DNA from: Streptococcus infantis
GTDB lineage: Bacteria > Bacillota > Bacilli > Lactobacillales > Streptococcaceae
Direction: 5' to 3'
Length of the DNA stretch: 64,000 bases
NCBI RefSeq assembly: GCF_000963255.1
Contig: NZ_JYOV01000022.1
Span: forward strand, 124,001 to 188,000
A program made the position numbers and the translations under genes. The notes under the pieces are model-generated. The model was given only the letters and a program-made list of their open reading frames with translations, made no database searches and was not told the origin of the DNA. Positions 43,262-52,526 of this stretch are shown one piece after another (within the stretch, counting starts at the first letter, position 1; every line of letters begins with the position of its first letter).

Positions 43262-44584
43262 CTAATCCTTGTTCTGAGGCAGGTTCATGTAAAATACCAA
43301 GTGGTCGTTATATCTTTCGAAACGATAGTCGATTTCTTCATTTTCTAATAAACTTTTAACTACGAAGAGTCCCAAGCCAGCTCCCTTACTTTGTCGACTA
43401 GAAGCCGTAAAGGATTGTTCAAATTTATCTTGTTCCTCAAGTGTACAACTGTTCTCAATAAATATCCAGCCATCCTTATCACCGATTTTGAGATAGCCAC
43501 CTTGGATAGAATGCTTCACCGCATTACTGATCAGATTTGAAAGAATCAGCTTGAGTACTGAAGGATTTAGATAGACTTTCTGGTTATTGACTTGATTCTC
43601 TACAGTGATTTCTCTCTCTTTGGCTAACAAATCATAATCCTTCAATAGAATATTTGTCATATCCAGAAGGCTGATTTCCTCCTTTTTATCCCGTAATTCC
43701 TGCACGGAGGAAAGGGATAAAATTTGTTGCACATGGTGACTTAAATCATCCACGATCCCCAAAGAAACTCCCAGGTAATAGTCACGGTCTTTGTAGCGCC
43801 CAATGTTTGCTTGCATATTTTCCAGAAGGATTTTCAGACTAGCAAGAGGTGTTTTCAGTTCATGGGAGGCTCCTCGCAAAAACTCGACCTTCATCTTTTC
43901 TAACTGGAGGATGGCCTCATTTTTCTCATGCAAGTCTGCAATAACGGTCAAGAGATGCTGATAAAGGCTATTGATTTGCTCTTTTAAATCACCAATTTCA
44001 TCCTTAGAATCCACGCGCAAGCGAACTTCTGCATCCAAATCCATCATCCGTCGAGTCACTCGTTTGATTTCCAAAATAGGAGCAACAATGGTTCTAGCAT
44101 AGATAAAGGCAATGAGGAGCGAAATGATGAAAGACGCTAATAAAGTATAAGGCAGAAATTGAAGACTGATGTCTTCTGCTTCTTTCTGCAAATCCATAGA
44201 AGCTAAAAACTGTAAGGTCATCGTCTGACCATCCTTAGTTTGAACTTCTCTTTCCTCAATAACCAAGGAGGCCGTTTGTCGTTCTTTATCAATGGGAAGA
44301 TTGTCCTTGACCTCCAACTTATCCTGGGTCATTTCTCCCTTGATGGCTCCCTTAATATCGCTACTTTGAGAATAAAGTTCAAGGACTTCCTGAATAGCTT
44401 GACTATCTTTGCCTTGGAGAGACTGGGCAATTTCTGTAGCCTTTTGCCCGATGCTTTCCTGACGGTGACTGAGATAGGTCGGAGGAAAGAGGAAATAGAT
44501 GGCCAAATGCAAACAAATGACCAAGGTAGAAAATACCGAGAAGGTATAGATAAAAATTTTTTTAAATAAACCTGAACGTCTCAT
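43262..44584 (-). CDS. vncS: VncS, sensor histidine kinase
   Basis: 440 aa. Two membrane helices (about 8-30 and 147-168) enclose an extracellular sensor domain, then HAMP (RRMMDLDAEVRLRV) and the kinase core. The H-box is GASHELKTPLASLK (near residue 238), the N-box NLISNAVKHS (near 350) and the G-box KGAGLGLF (near 412). Partner of VncR; in pneumococcus VncRS was proposed to sense a peptide exported by Vex123 and to affect vancomycin tolerance, a claim that has been disputed. The start overlaps the vncR stop by ATGA. Confidence 0.93.
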   Translation of the reverse strand: MRRSGLFKKIFIYTFSVFSTLVICLHLAIYFLFPPTYLSHRQESIGQKATEIAQSLQGKDSQAIQEVLELYSQSSDIKGAIKGEMTQDKLEVKDNLPIDKERQTASLVIEEREVQTKDGQTMTLQFLASMDLQKEAEDISLQFLPYTLLASFIISLLIAFIYARTIVAPILEIKRVTRRMMDLDAEVRLRVDSKDEIGDLKEQINSLYQHLLTVIADLHEKNEAILQLEKMKVEFLRGASHELKTPLASLKILLENMQANIGRYKDRDYYLGVSLGIVDDLSHHVQQILSLSSVQELRDKKEEISLLDMTNILLKDYDLLAKEREITVENQVNNQKVYLNPSVLKLILSNLISNAVKHSIQGGYLKIGDKDGWIFIENSCTLEEQDKFEQSFTASSRQSKGAGLGLFVVKSLLENEEIDYRFERYNDHLVFYMNLPQNKD

Positions 44585-45237
44585 TTTCTCTCCAATTTAT
44601 AACCAACATTGCGCACGGTCAGAATACAATCTAAATCCAATTTTTTCCGTAGTTCCTTGATATAGACATCGATCACTCTGTCAAAAGGGACCTCATCTGT
44701 CACCTTCCATACAGCATCGATAATCTGCGACCGTGTTAAGGCTCGACCTTCATTTTTAACCAGATAGTCTAAAATTTCCAGTTCTTTTGCATTCACTGCG
44801 ACCTCTTGACCAGCCACTTTGGCGCTATAGCTGTCAAAGTCTACCTCGGTGTCTCTATAGGTAAAAATACGACCAGTATCATAATAACGTTTAAAGATGG
44901 CATCCACTCGTACTTTTAACAAAGATAGAGAAAAAGGCTTTTCCAAATAACCATCTGCTAATGCAGCAAAGGCACTCATCTTATACTCCTCGTCTTGAAA
45001 AGCTGTCAACATCAAAACAGGAACTTGACTGGTCTTGCGGATTTCTGATAAGACCTCTAAACCATTGAGTTTAGGCATTTGAATATCTAAAAGAACCAGG
45101 GCAACTTGGTGATTTGAAAATTGTTCCAGAGCTTCTTGACCATCTGCTGCCTGAATGGTTTCATAGCCACAATCCGCCAAGTAATCACTAATTCCCTCAC
45201 GGATCATGTCTTCATCTTCTACAATTAGAATTTTCAT
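44581..45237 (-). CDS. vncR: VncR, OmpR-family response regulator
   Basis: 218 aa. The receiver domain (1-115) shows EDED near the start, the phosphoacceptor Asp in LVLLDIQMPKLNG (near residue 52) and Lys in GYLEKPFS (near 102). The winged-helix DNA-binding domain (about 125-216) contains YLVKNEGRALTRSQIIDAVW and DVYIKELRKKL. It is coupled to vncS by a 4-bp overlap. Its promoter lies inside the loop of the vex3 terminator hairpin. Confidence 0.94.
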   Translation of the reverse strand: MKILIVEDEDMIREGISDYLADCGYETIQAADGQEALEQFSNHQVALVLLDIQMPKLNGLEVLSEIRKTSQVPVLMLTAFQDEEYKMSAFAALADGYLEKPFSLSLLKVRVDAIFKRYYDTGRIFTYRDTEVDFDSYSAKVAGQEVAVNAKELEILDYLVKNEGRALTRSQIIDAVWKVTDEVPFDRVIDVYIKELRKKLDLDCILTVRNVGYKLERK

Positions 45238-45255
45238 ATAAATCCTTTTCTATCA

Positions 45256-45300
45256 AAAATGCTACCTATATTATATCTCATTTGAAAGAGAATAGGTAGC
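45256..45300 (-). promoter_or_regulatory. vex3 terminator hairpin enclosing the vncR promoter
   Basis: GCTACCTAT (minus strand, from 45300) pairs with ATAGGTAGC (to 45261) and is followed by ATTTTTG, forming a terminator with a 22-base loop. The loop itself contains the vncR -10 box TATAAT (45270-45275). Transcripts from vex3 would be reduced here, while vncR starts fresh. Confidence 0.6.
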
Positions 45301-45307
45301 ACGATTC

Positions 45308-46687
45308 TTATTCACTGTCTATCAAAAGTTCTTTTGGTTGCTTAAAGAGAAGATTACTTGAAGCAAGTGCCATAACAAGTACTACTAGAACCAATCCAAA
45401 AACAAAAACGATAGCAAAGTCTGATGGTTGAATGGAAATATCAAGACTAGAAAGTGTTTTGCTAAAGCCGTCAACTTCTGCACCACCACCAAGATTAGAG
45501 GCTTGTGCAGCCTTACTTGCCTGCTTAGCCACATCTGATGTGACATTGGCTAGTACTGTATTTCCAATAGCACGAGCTGTATAGTTAGCTAAGAAGTAAG
45601 CTGAAATTAGTGCTGGAATTGCAATCATAACTGCTTCTGTGATAAATTGTCCTAGAATACTTGCTTGTTTTAGACCAATTGAAAGGAGAATTCCAACTTC
45701 TTTACGACGGGCGTTAATCCATAGTGTCAGTAAGAGAGCCAGTAGAAGAACAGAGAAGCTCAAGCTCCCCCAGAAGAGAAGATTAGCCATCTTGTACATG
45801 CCTGAAATAGATTGTTCAAGGGCAGGATAGTTAGATGAACTCTTAATCAAGCTATACATCTTCCAGTTGATACCGTTGATAGACCCTAATTCTTGCATGA
45901 CAGTATCTAGATTCTTATCTCCAGCCACAAAGAAGGTAGCATCGCCATAGATAGCTGTATCTTCAGTATAACCATAGAGCTGAGCAGCTGTGTGAATATC
46001 TGTGATAGCTGTATTCTCATAAAGTTCTTGTGAGTAGGTCACAGCAGATTTGTTATGTCCATCAAAGAGTCCTTTGATCGTTACTTCTACTGTTTCCTTG
46101 GCTCCTTTTTCATTATCGGCATCGTAGATATTGGAATTGAGTGTGACCTTGTCTCCCACCTTCCAACCGTGTTTAGCAGCCAAGTCTTTGTGCATGAGAA
46201 TCTGGTATTTGTCATCGTTTGTTAAATGTTCTCCTTCGACCAGTTTGTAAGATCCTGACACAAACTTGTCTTCTTTAGAAGAGTCATTTACTCCTGTTAT
46301 CATCAAGCTACTTCCAAAACGTTGAGCTCGATCTGGAGTTAGATTTTTTTTGGTTTCAGGCGTTTCAATCAGTTCATAGCCTGTTAAATCACCGATAGCA
46401 TTGATCCGTTTGATGTAGGATTCGATGGCCTTATTCTCGGTAATTTTTTTGATATCCTCACCCTTGATATTTCCTGCACCACGTGGAGTTCCTTGGTTAA
46501 CCCTGCGGTTAATTTGCATGGAGAAACTATTGGTGATATTTTTAAAGGTTTCTTGAGAAGCCTTGGCTGTAGCTCCCTTGATAGACAAGCCGACCAAACT
46601 CAAGCTAGCCATCAAGAGAATGATAAGAAAGATCACAATAGACTTAAAAAATTTTCTTGTGACGTAGGCAAATGCGTTGTGTAACAT
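45308..46687 (-). CDS. vex3: Vex3, MacB/FtsX-type ABC permease
   Basis: 459 aa. An N-terminal helix (about 16-38) is followed by a large extracellular MacB periplasmic-core-like domain (about 40-290), then three helices in the FtsX domain (about 305-455). The repeated motif INARRKEVGILLSIGLKQASI (near 325) is typical. It acts with Vex1 and the ATPase Vex2 as an exporter or mechanotransmission complex. The extracellular domain contains GTPRGAGNIKGED. AGAAAGGA stands before the ATG. Confidence 0.92.
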   Translation of the reverse strand: MLHNAFAYVTRKFFKSIVIFLIILLMASLSLVGLSIKGATAKASQETFKNITNSFSMQINRRVNQGTPRGAGNIKGEDIKKITENKAIESYIKRINAIGDLTGYELIETPETKKNLTPDRAQRFGSSLMITGVNDSSKEDKFVSGSYKLVEGEHLTNDDKYQILMHKDLAAKHGWKVGDKVTLNSNIYDADNEKGAKETVEVTIKGLFDGHNKSAVTYSQELYENTAITDIHTAAQLYGYTEDTAIYGDATFFVAGDKNLDTVMQELGSINGINWKMYSLIKSSSNYPALEQSISGMYKMANLLFWGSLSFSVLLLALLLTLWINARRKEVGILLSIGLKQASILGQFITEAVMIAIPALISAYFLANYTARAIGNTVLANVTSDVAKQASKAAQASNLGGGAEVDGFSKTLSSLDISIQPSDFAIVFVFGLVLVVLVMALASSNLLFKQPKELLIDSE

Positions 46688-46734
46688 AAGATTCCTTTCT
46701 AGATTTACTTCAGTTTTTAATATGTTTAAAAGTT

Positions 46735-47382
46735 TTAGTTACTATTTTTTCTTGTTTCAGTCAGTTTCTTATCCTTCAATTCAAGTGTAATATCTGACGC
46801 CTGTGCTACTTCCTTGCTGTGGGTCACAACGATTACACACTTGCCTGTTTTCTCAGCGAGAGATTTGAGCAGGTCAATTATATCTCCAGCAGTCTTAGGA
46901 TCCAAGTTTCCTGTTGGTTCATCCGCTAAAATCACTGGCGCCTCAGATACAAGACTACGAGCAATGGCAACACGTTGTTGCTGCCCTCCTGATAATTGGA
47001 GAACATTCCGCTTGATTTGACTTTCATCTAAACCAAGTTCAAGAAGGGTATCCTTGCTAGCTTTTTTATTAACCAAGCGGATATTTTCCAATGGAGAAAG
47101 ATAATCAATCAAGTTATAGTTTTGGAAAACCAGCGAGATATGGTGCATTCGGTGATAAGAATATCCTTGTTCACGAATATCCTTGCCTTCGAATAGGATA
47201 GCACCTTCGACTGGGCTATCAAGTCCTGCTAATAGAGATAAGAGTGTGGATTTCCCAGCTCCTGATTCTCCGATAATACTATAAAACTTACCAGGTTCAA
47301 AATCGTAATTGATTTTATATAATACAGCTTCTGCAGTGTTTTTGTAACGATAAGTAAGATCTTGTAATTGTAGTAAAGTCAT
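46735..47382 (-). CDS. vex2: Vex2, ABC transporter ATPase
   Basis: 215 aa from the ATG at 47382 with AAAGGAG upstream; longer readings overlap vex1 in another frame. Walker [12 protein letters not shown] (near residue 35), signature [12 protein letters not shown] and Walker [13 protein letters not shown] place it in the LolD/MacB group of ATPases, which drive FtsX-type permeases. It lies between vex1 (13-bp gap) and vex3. Confidence 0.94.
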   Translation of the reverse strand: MTLLQLQDLTYRYKNTAEAVLYKINYDFEPGKFYSIIGESGAGKSTLLSLLAGLDSPVEGAILFEGKDIREQGYSYHRMHHISLVFQNYNLIDYLSPLENIRLVNKKASKDTLLELGLDESQIKRNVLQLSGGQQQRVAIARSLVSEAPVILADEPTGNLDPKTAGDIIDLLKSLAEKTGKCVIVVTHSKEVAQASDITLELKDKKLTETRKNSN

Positions 47383-47395
47383 GATTTCTCCTTTA

Positions 47396-48673
47396 TTAAC
47401 TGATGGATGATAAAATTTCTTTCGGTGATTTTCTAAATAAAAATAGGAAACAAAGTGCAACTGACAAGCAGCTGATGATAATTAGGAAAATATAAGATTC
47501 TCCAAATGATAAAAGACTTGTTGAAAGATTCGTTGCTTTTGCCAGAGTATCTTGTAGTGCAGCTTGGTCGCTGCTTGCTAGTACAGTCTTCAAGAGATAG
47601 GAAGTAATGACATTTCCAGCCACAAATGCAGGCAGAATAGCTGCCAATGAAACCAGGATGACTTCTAGGCAGAATTGGCTAAAGATTGCAATTTTTCCTT
47701 TCCCTAGAGCCAATAAAATACCAACCTCGTAGACTCTCTCGCGTAACCAGAGGGACAATACCAAGACCAGCGCTCCTACACCTGCAATCATCATGCCATA
47801 GAGGAAAATTTGGAGGAAAGTTTGGAAGGTCGAAACCGAATCCTTGATTTGTTCAAAGGCCTTATTTTCCTTTTCAACTTGATAACCTTTCGTTTCCAGA
47901 GATAACTTTTCAACCTCTTGAATGATACTATCCATATCTTTTGGATTTTCTAGATAGAAACGAGCGGCAGTAACTTGAGCTTCCTTATTTTCAAGAAGAG
48001 TTTGGCTACTTTCGTAGTCTGTATAGACCGTATTTTCACTAAAATCTGAGCTAAGACCAGTGAATTTTTCTTGCTTCTGACCTGAGAAAATACCTACGAT
48101 TTCATAGTCTAGCCTTTGTCCACTATTTCCTTCTACTGGAACAGGATTTAAGCTAATCTTATCTCCTACTTTTAAGTTGTTTTTCTTGGCTAAATCTTCG
48201 TGGATTAAGATTTTTTTACGATCCCCTTTTTGGATATGCCTTCCTTCTTTAAGGGTAAAGGCGGAACTTGTAAAAGAAACATCCTTGGAAGAATCTTCCA
48301 AAGCAATCAAACTGATAAGATTTTTTTCAGCCTCTGTCAAATCATCCCTTTGGATACTTTGTTCTCCAGTAACGACTTCTTTGTCAGTTAACTTAGCTAT
48401 TGTTTCTAGCTCAGGTGAAATCTTCTCAAGACCCTTTATCTTTTTAAGGTCATCTAGTTGAGACAGTTGAAAAGTCTGATCTGCTTCTATTTTTTTAATA
48501 GAAAAAGATGTATTCAGTGAGCGATAGAGATTATTTTCTACCGTTTTGTTGGACTTCATGAGCGTCAAACAAGCCGATATTCCTGCCAATAAAACAAATA
48601 GAATCAAGAATAATATGAGACTTCTCAGCCTTTTTTTGCTGACGTAAGCCCATGCTCTTTGAATGGAATTCAT
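47396..48673 (-). CDS. vex1: Vex1, MacB/FtsX-type ABC permease
   Basis: 425 aa from the ATG at 48673, with GGAGGTG 7 bp upstream. Same architecture as Vex3: N-terminal helix (about 16-38), extracellular domain (about 40-280) and three C-terminal helices with LRERVYEVGILLALGKGKIAI (near residue 310). The C-terminus SLLSFGESYIFLI is hydrophobic. It is the first gene of vex123; a -10 TATAAT lies on the minus strand at 48699-48704. No ORF resembling the pneumococcal Pep27 peptide was found in or around vex123-vncRS. Confidence 0.92.
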   Translation of the reverse strand: MNSIQRAWAYVSKKRLRSLILFLILFVLLAGISACLTLMKSNKTVENNLYRSLNTSFSIKKIEADQTFQLSQLDDLKKIKGLEKISPELETIAKLTDKEVVTGEQSIQRDDLTEAEKNLISLIALEDSSKDVSFTSSAFTLKEGRHIQKGDRKKILIHEDLAKKNNLKVGDKISLNPVPVEGNSGQRLDYEIVGIFSGQKQEKFTGLSSDFSENTVYTDYESSQTLLENKEAQVTAARFYLENPKDMDSIIQEVEKLSLETKGYQVEKENKAFEQIKDSVSTFQTFLQIFLYGMMIAGVGALVLVLSLWLRERVYEVGILLALGKGKIAIFSQFCLEVILVSLAAILPAFVAGNVITSYLLKTVLASSDQAALQDTLAKATNLSTSLLSFGESYIFLIIISCLSVALCFLFLFRKSPKEILSSIS

Positions 48674-48765
48674 ATAGCACCTCCATATTTGTAAAACCAT
48701 TATAATATTCAAATATGAAATGTTTATGAAATCACAAAAAAAGAGCAAAATCTTTGCCCTTGTTT

Positions 48766-48799
48766 ATATAAAAATAAAGAGCTAGCTGAAGCTAACTCT
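48766..48799 (-). terminator. Terminator after tRNA-Leu
   Basis: On the minus strand AGAGTTAGCT / AGCTAGCTCT (one mismatch) with a 2-base centre is followed by TTTATTTT; it starts 8 bp below the tRNA. Confidence 0.8.
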
Positions 48800-48806
48800 T
48801 TTCCTA

Positions 48807-48892
48807 TGCGGAGAGAGGGACTTGAACCCTCACGACCTAAAGCGGTCACAGGATCCTTAGTCCTGCGCGTCTGCCAATTCCGCCATCCCCGC
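48807..48892 (-). tRNA. tRNA-Leu (anticodon AAG)
   Basis: 86-nt class II tRNA with a long variable arm. GCGGGGA pairs with TCTCCGC, discriminator A. The anticodon stem CAGGA / TCCTG encloses the loop CTAAGGA, giving AAG, which after A34 editing would read CUU and CUC. CCA is not encoded. Confidence 0.94.
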
Positions 48893-48907
48893 GTCGATTA
48901 CTTTACT

Positions 48908-48936
48908 AGTATATCAACTTTCACAAACTTTGTCAA
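48908..48936 (-). promoter_or_regulatory. tRNA-Leu promoter
   Basis: On the minus strand TTGACA (48931-48936) and TATACT (48908-48913) with an ideal 17-bp spacer. Confidence 0.85.
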
Positions 48937-48973
48937 CACTTTTTTCAGATTTTTTTCATTTTTTTTGAATACA

Positions 48974-49549
48974 TTATTCTTTGATTTCAACTAGATTTTC
49001 ATCAAGGAGTTTCGCTCCTAATGTATTCTTAAAATGTCCAAGTGCAAACTGGTGATTTTCAGGCCAGATTGATGCAACTGCTGGCTTAACAACTTCTATC
49101 TGATACCCAAGATTATAGGCATCGATAGCCGTATGCAATACACAGATATCTGTAAGAACACCTGTTAAGATGACTGTATCCACGCGACGCTCTCTCAGAC
49201 GGATATCCAAATCTGTGCCAGAAAAAGCCGAATAGTGACGCTTGTCCATCCAGAAAACACGACTATCGCCAGCATATTCCTGATAGAACTCGGCTAACTT
49301 ACCATATAGATTACGCCCGCTGGTCCCAATCAGATTATGAGGGGGAAATAGTTTACTTTCTGGATGAAAGACATCATTTTCCTCATGAGCATCAATGGTA
49401 AAGAAAATATAATCTCCACGGTCAAATGCTAATCTAGTCACCTGATTGATCGCTTCTGATATAGCTTGAGCAGGAGCTCCAGCTGTCAATTTTCCATAAT
49501 CCGCTACAAAATCTTCTGTATAGTCAATTGAAATTAAAGCCTTAGCCAT
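48974..49549 (-). CDS. pncA: Nicotinamidase (isochorismatase family)
   Basis: 191 aa. It deamidates nicotinamide to nicotinate for NAD salvage. The catalytic Asp lies in SIDYTEDF at the start, the Lys in WMDKRHYSAFSGTDL (near residue 103) and the Cys in LTGVLTDICVLHTAIDA (near 137); the metal-binding TIDAHEEND is near 53. The ATG overlaps the codY stop codon (TAATG), so it is coupled to codY. pncB and nadE, the next steps, are at 58-60 kb. Confidence 0.92.
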   Translation of the reverse strand: MAKALISIDYTEDFVADYGKLTAGAPAQAISEAINQVTRLAFDRGDYIFFTIDAHEENDVFHPESKLFPPHNLIGTSGRNLYGKLAEFYQEYAGDSRVFWMDKRHYSAFSGTDLDIRLRERRVDTVILTGVLTDICVLHTAIDAYNLGYQIEVVKPAVASIWPENHQFALGHFKNTLGAKLLDENLVEIKE

Positions 49550-50337
49550 TAATAGTCCCTCTTTTTCACTTCTTCAAAGATATCTGGGATCAAGACCTTA
49601 AGATAAGTTCCCTTCATCCCCAGTGAACGACTTTCAATAATCCCTGCTGATTCGAGCTTCCGAAGAGCATTGACAATCACTGAACGAGTAATACCGATGC
49701 GATCTGCGATAACTGAAGCTGTCAATTGTCCTTCTTTGCCATTTAGTTCTGCTAAAATCGCAGAGACTGCACGCAATTCAGAATATGAAAGTGTATTGAC
49801 CGCCATAGTCACTGCTGTGCGACGGCGGATATTTTTCTCATCTTCTTCACGTTGGAAGTTCAAAAGCTGAATACCAACCACCGTGCTGGCAATCTCAACA
49901 AGGATCAAATCCTCATCTTCGAATTTTTTATCATTTCGCCAAATAATCAAAGAACCCAATCGAATCCCAGAAACGTGGATTGGAGCAATAGTTGTCAAAC
50001 CTTCTGAGAAATCTGCACGACTCTCAACTGGAAAGATGCTTAATTCGTGATCTACAGTCAGATTTGCTTCTGTATCGTAAATCATGTTTGCACCTTGAAT
50101 ATAGTCCTCAGGAAAAATTTTTGATTGGAAAAATTGCTCTACACGATCATTATTAGTCTTGTAGCGCATAAAATATCCCAAAAGACGTCCCTTACTATTT
50201 AGGATACAAGCGTTGCAATCAATAATATCCGCTAATTGGCGTGTGATGGCATTATATGGAAGATCATCTTGTAATTTCTCCTCCGCACGCTTCAGGATAG
50301 ACGTAATTTTTCTCGTTTTTTCTAATAAATGTGCCAT
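49549..50337 (-). CDS. codY: CodY, global nutritional repressor
   Basis: 262 aa, the standard length. The N-terminal GAF domain (about 1-155) senses branched-chain amino acids (and GTP in bacilli). The C-terminal winged helix contains [24 protein letters not shown] (near residue 205). It represses amino acid uptake and biosynthesis when nutrients are plentiful. GAGGTG precedes the ATG. A CodY-box lies next to its own -35 element, so autoregulation is likely. Confidence 0.97.
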   Translation of the reverse strand: MAHLLEKTRKITSILKRAEEKLQDDLPYNAITRQLADIIDCNACILNSKGRLLGYFMRYKTNNDRVEQFFQSKIFPEDYIQGANMIYDTEANLTVDHELSIFPVESRADFSEGLTTIAPIHVSGIRLGSLIIWRNDKKFEDEDLILVEIASTVVGIQLLNFQREEDEKNIRRRTAVTMAVNTLSYSELRAVSAILAELNGKEGQLTASVIADRIGITRSVIVNALRKLESAGIIESRSLGMKGTYLKVLIPDIFEEVKKRDY

Positions 50338-50363
50338 TTTTCACCTCGTATTTAATCGCTTCC

Positions 50364-50408
50364 ATTATATCATAAATTGATCATTATTTCAATAATTATC
50401 TGAAAATT
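50364..50408 (-). promoter_or_regulatory. codY promoter with an adjacent CodY-box
   Basis: On the minus strand TTGAAA (50387-50392), a 17-bp spacer and TATAAT (50364-50369), with TG one base before it. At 50394-50408 the plus strand reads AATTATCTGAAAATT, one mismatch from the CodY-box AATTTTCWGAAAATT. The site lies directly upstream of the -35 box. Confidence 0.75.
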
Positions 50409-50573
50409 GTTTATTGAATTGCAATTCATGACTGTTCGAAAATTTTTACTAGTTTTTTCTAATTTTCTTGTTGACAGGTTCCTAAATTTTTGATAATATA
50501 ATATTACAAGATATCAAATATATAAATCTATTTTCTCGTATTAATCTTTTATTAACTCTCGGTCTCCTTATAT

Positions 50574-50604
50574 ATAAAAGCGATCCACCTCAGTGAACCG
50601 CTTT
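50574..50604 (-). terminator. Terminator of cshA
   Basis: On the minus strand GCGGTTCAC / GTGGATCGC (one mismatch) around TGAG is followed by TTTTATAT. Confidence 0.75.
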
Positions 50605-50609
50605 TTTTA

Positions 50610-52187
50610 TTATTTATCACCCTTGTTACGGATTACAAAACCAGTTTTCTTCTCACTTGAAGTATTACGTGGTTTTTTATTATCCTTACGGTAACGTTTT
50701 TCCTTCTCAAAGCGGTCGTTTTTGCGACTGCCTTTTTTGAAGTCATCTCGACGTTCACCGCGACGATTGTCGCGACGGCGATCACGATCTCGACGATCCT
50801 CACCACGACGTCCTCCCTTACCTTTACCACCGAAACCATTACCTGATGGTTTAAATGGCAGTGGTTTCTCACGCGCAATTTCAACTTCTGGAAGACTATC
50901 TGGATCCTGAACTGTCAAACTTAGAATGTACATTGCCAATTCTTCTGGGCTGAATTCAGCTGCCAATTTACGGGCATCTTTTGCGAATTTGTCAAAGTTT
51001 CCACGAACAGTCTCATCGGCAAAGTCACGTTCAATTTTCTTCAATGCAACATGCTTTTTAGCTTGGAAGGCTTCTTCTGCTGTCGCAGGTTTCAAGCCCT
51101 TCATGCGTTTCTTGGTCAAGTTTTCGATGATTTGGAGGTAGCCCATCTCATTTGGTGCTACGAAAGTAATCGATTGACCTGACTTACCAGCACGACCTGT
51201 ACGACCAATACGGTGAACATAGCTTTCAGGATCTTGTGGGATGTCATAGTTGTAGACATGCGTTACACCAGAGATATCCAAACCACGAGCCGCAACGTCT
51301 GTTGCTACAAGGACATCAAGGTTACCGTTTTTGAAGTCACGAAGGACGCGAAGGCGTTTGTTTTGGTCCAAATCTCCATGAATCCCTTCTGCACGGAAAC
51401 CACGGATTTTCAGACCGCGAGTCAACTCATCCACACGGCGTTTGGTACGTCCAAATACGATTGCCAGTTCTGGTTGCTCTACGTCCATGAGACGAGTCAT
51501 GGTGTCGAATTTTTCTTGTTCTTTGACACGGATATAGTACTGGTCAACCAATTCTGTTGTTAACTCTTTAGCCGCAATCTTCACATGCTCAGGTTCTTTC
51601 ATAAACTGAACCCCGATACGTTTGATAGCTTCAGGCATAGTTGCTGAAAAGAGCAAGGTTTGACGATTTTCTGGGACACGAGAGATGATGGCTTCAATAT
51701 CCTCAAGGAAGCCCATGTTAAGCATTTCGTCCGCTTCATCAAGAATAAGAGTTTCAATATCTTGCAATTTCAAAGCCTTGCGTTTAATCAAGTCTAGGAG
51801 ACGACCAGGCGTTCCAACTACGATATGAGCTCCTGATTTAAGAGCCTTGATTTGTTTTTCAATACTTGAACCACCATAAACAGAACGGACTTTCACACCC
51901 TTGCTACGACCAAAGCGGAAGAGTTCTTCCTGACTTTGAACAGCTAGTTCACGAGTTGGGGCGATGACCAAAGCTTGAATGGTTGCTTCTTCTGTACGGA
52001 TTTTTTCAAGTGTTGGTAAGCCAAAGGCTGCAGTTTTTCCTGTACCTGTTTGAGCTTGTCCGATGACATCTTTTCCTTCAAGGGCCAAGGGAATGGTTTG
52101 CTCTTGGATAGGACTTGCTTCTACAAATCCTGCTTTTTCAATTTCTGCTAATAAATCAGCAGAAAGATTAAATTCATTAAATTTCAC
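50610..52187 (-). CDS. cshA: DEAD-box RNA helicase CshA
   Basis: 525 aa. It unwinds RNA in mRNA turnover and ribosome assembly. The start is GTG with weak ribosome binding. Helicase motifs run in order: Q-motif (PIQEQTIP), AQTGTGKTAA (I), PTRELA (Ia), GTPGRLLD (Ib), DEAD (II), SAT (III), ATDVAARGLDISG (V) and HRIGRTGRAG (VI). After about residue 440 comes a basic, Arg/Gly/Asp-rich tail (RRGEDRRDRDRRRDNRRG), which in CshA helps RNA and degradosome contact. A structured leader of about 140 nt precedes it. Confidence 0.95.
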   Translation of the reverse strand: MKFNEFNLSADLLAEIEKAGFVEASPIQEQTIPLALEGKDVIGQAQTGTGKTAAFGLPTLEKIRTEEATIQALVIAPTRELAVQSQEELFRFGRSKGVKVRSVYGGSSIEKQIKALKSGAHIVVGTPGRLLDLIKRKALKLQDIETLILDEADEMLNMGFLEDIEAIISRVPENRQTLLFSATMPEAIKRIGVQFMKEPEHVKIAAKELTTELVDQYYIRVKEQEKFDTMTRLMDVEQPELAIVFGRTKRRVDELTRGLKIRGFRAEGIHGDLDQNKRLRVLRDFKNGNLDVLVATDVAARGLDISGVTHVYNYDIPQDPESYVHRIGRTGRAGKSGQSITFVAPNEMGYLQIIENLTKKRMKGLKPATAEEAFQAKKHVALKKIERDFADETVRGNFDKFAKDARKLAAEFSPEELAMYILSLTVQDPDSLPEVEIAREKPLPFKPSGNGFGGKGKGGRRGEDRRDRDRRRDNRRGERRDDFKKGSRKNDRFEKEKRYRKDNKKPRNTSSEKKTGFVIRNKGDK

Positions 52188-52344
52188 GTTATTCTTCTTT
52201 CTAAAGATGGTGCGAAGCCATCCTATAGCGCTTAGTTTATACTTTTCTTGTCATGACGTACTTTCATATCTTTTATGAAAGACCGTGTTGCTTCTTTTCC
52301 ACTAAAGAAAAGTACTGCTTTTTTGCAACTTATCTAGTATAACA
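52188..52344 (-). promoter_or_regulatory. Long structured 5' leader of cshA and its promoter
   Basis: Minus-strand extended -10 TG-T-TATACT (TATACT at 52336-52341). The leader of roughly 140 nt has three hairpins: AGTACTTTTC with GAAAAG nearby, CTTTCAT / ATGAAAG around 52270, and GATGG / CCATC just before the GTG. Long leaders on helicase genes often serve cold-shock or autoregulation; that is inferred. The stretch 52345-52526 holds the har promoter only. Confidence 0.5.
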
Positions 52345-52526
52345 CAAGAGAGGGTCAAAAGATAGTCTAACCTCCTGATTAAATCATGTAAACGATTTTT
52401 CTATCGATTTGCTTCACTCAAAAAGTATTTGTTAGAGCATTCGGTTCCTGAAATGATTTTCCGTAGCAGATTTGTGCAAAAGTTTTTTTCTTGTGCTAGA
52501 ATGAAAATCGAACAGGAGGAATAAAA

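Noticed and set aside
45238-45307. 15-codon ORF (MRYNIGSIFDRKGFI) between vex3 and vncR as a Pep27 counterpart
   Set aside because: No ribosome binding site, wrong length, starts in the hairpin loop upstream of the promoter box and has no likeness to Pep27.
47383-47460. N-terminal extension of Vex2 overlapping vex1
   Set aside because: The extension reads the vex1 3' end out of frame; the ATG at 47382 has a proper ribosome binding site.
48806-48994. 62-codon plus-strand frame MRREGLEPSRP
   Set aside because: This is the well-known false translation of the tRNA-Leu complement.
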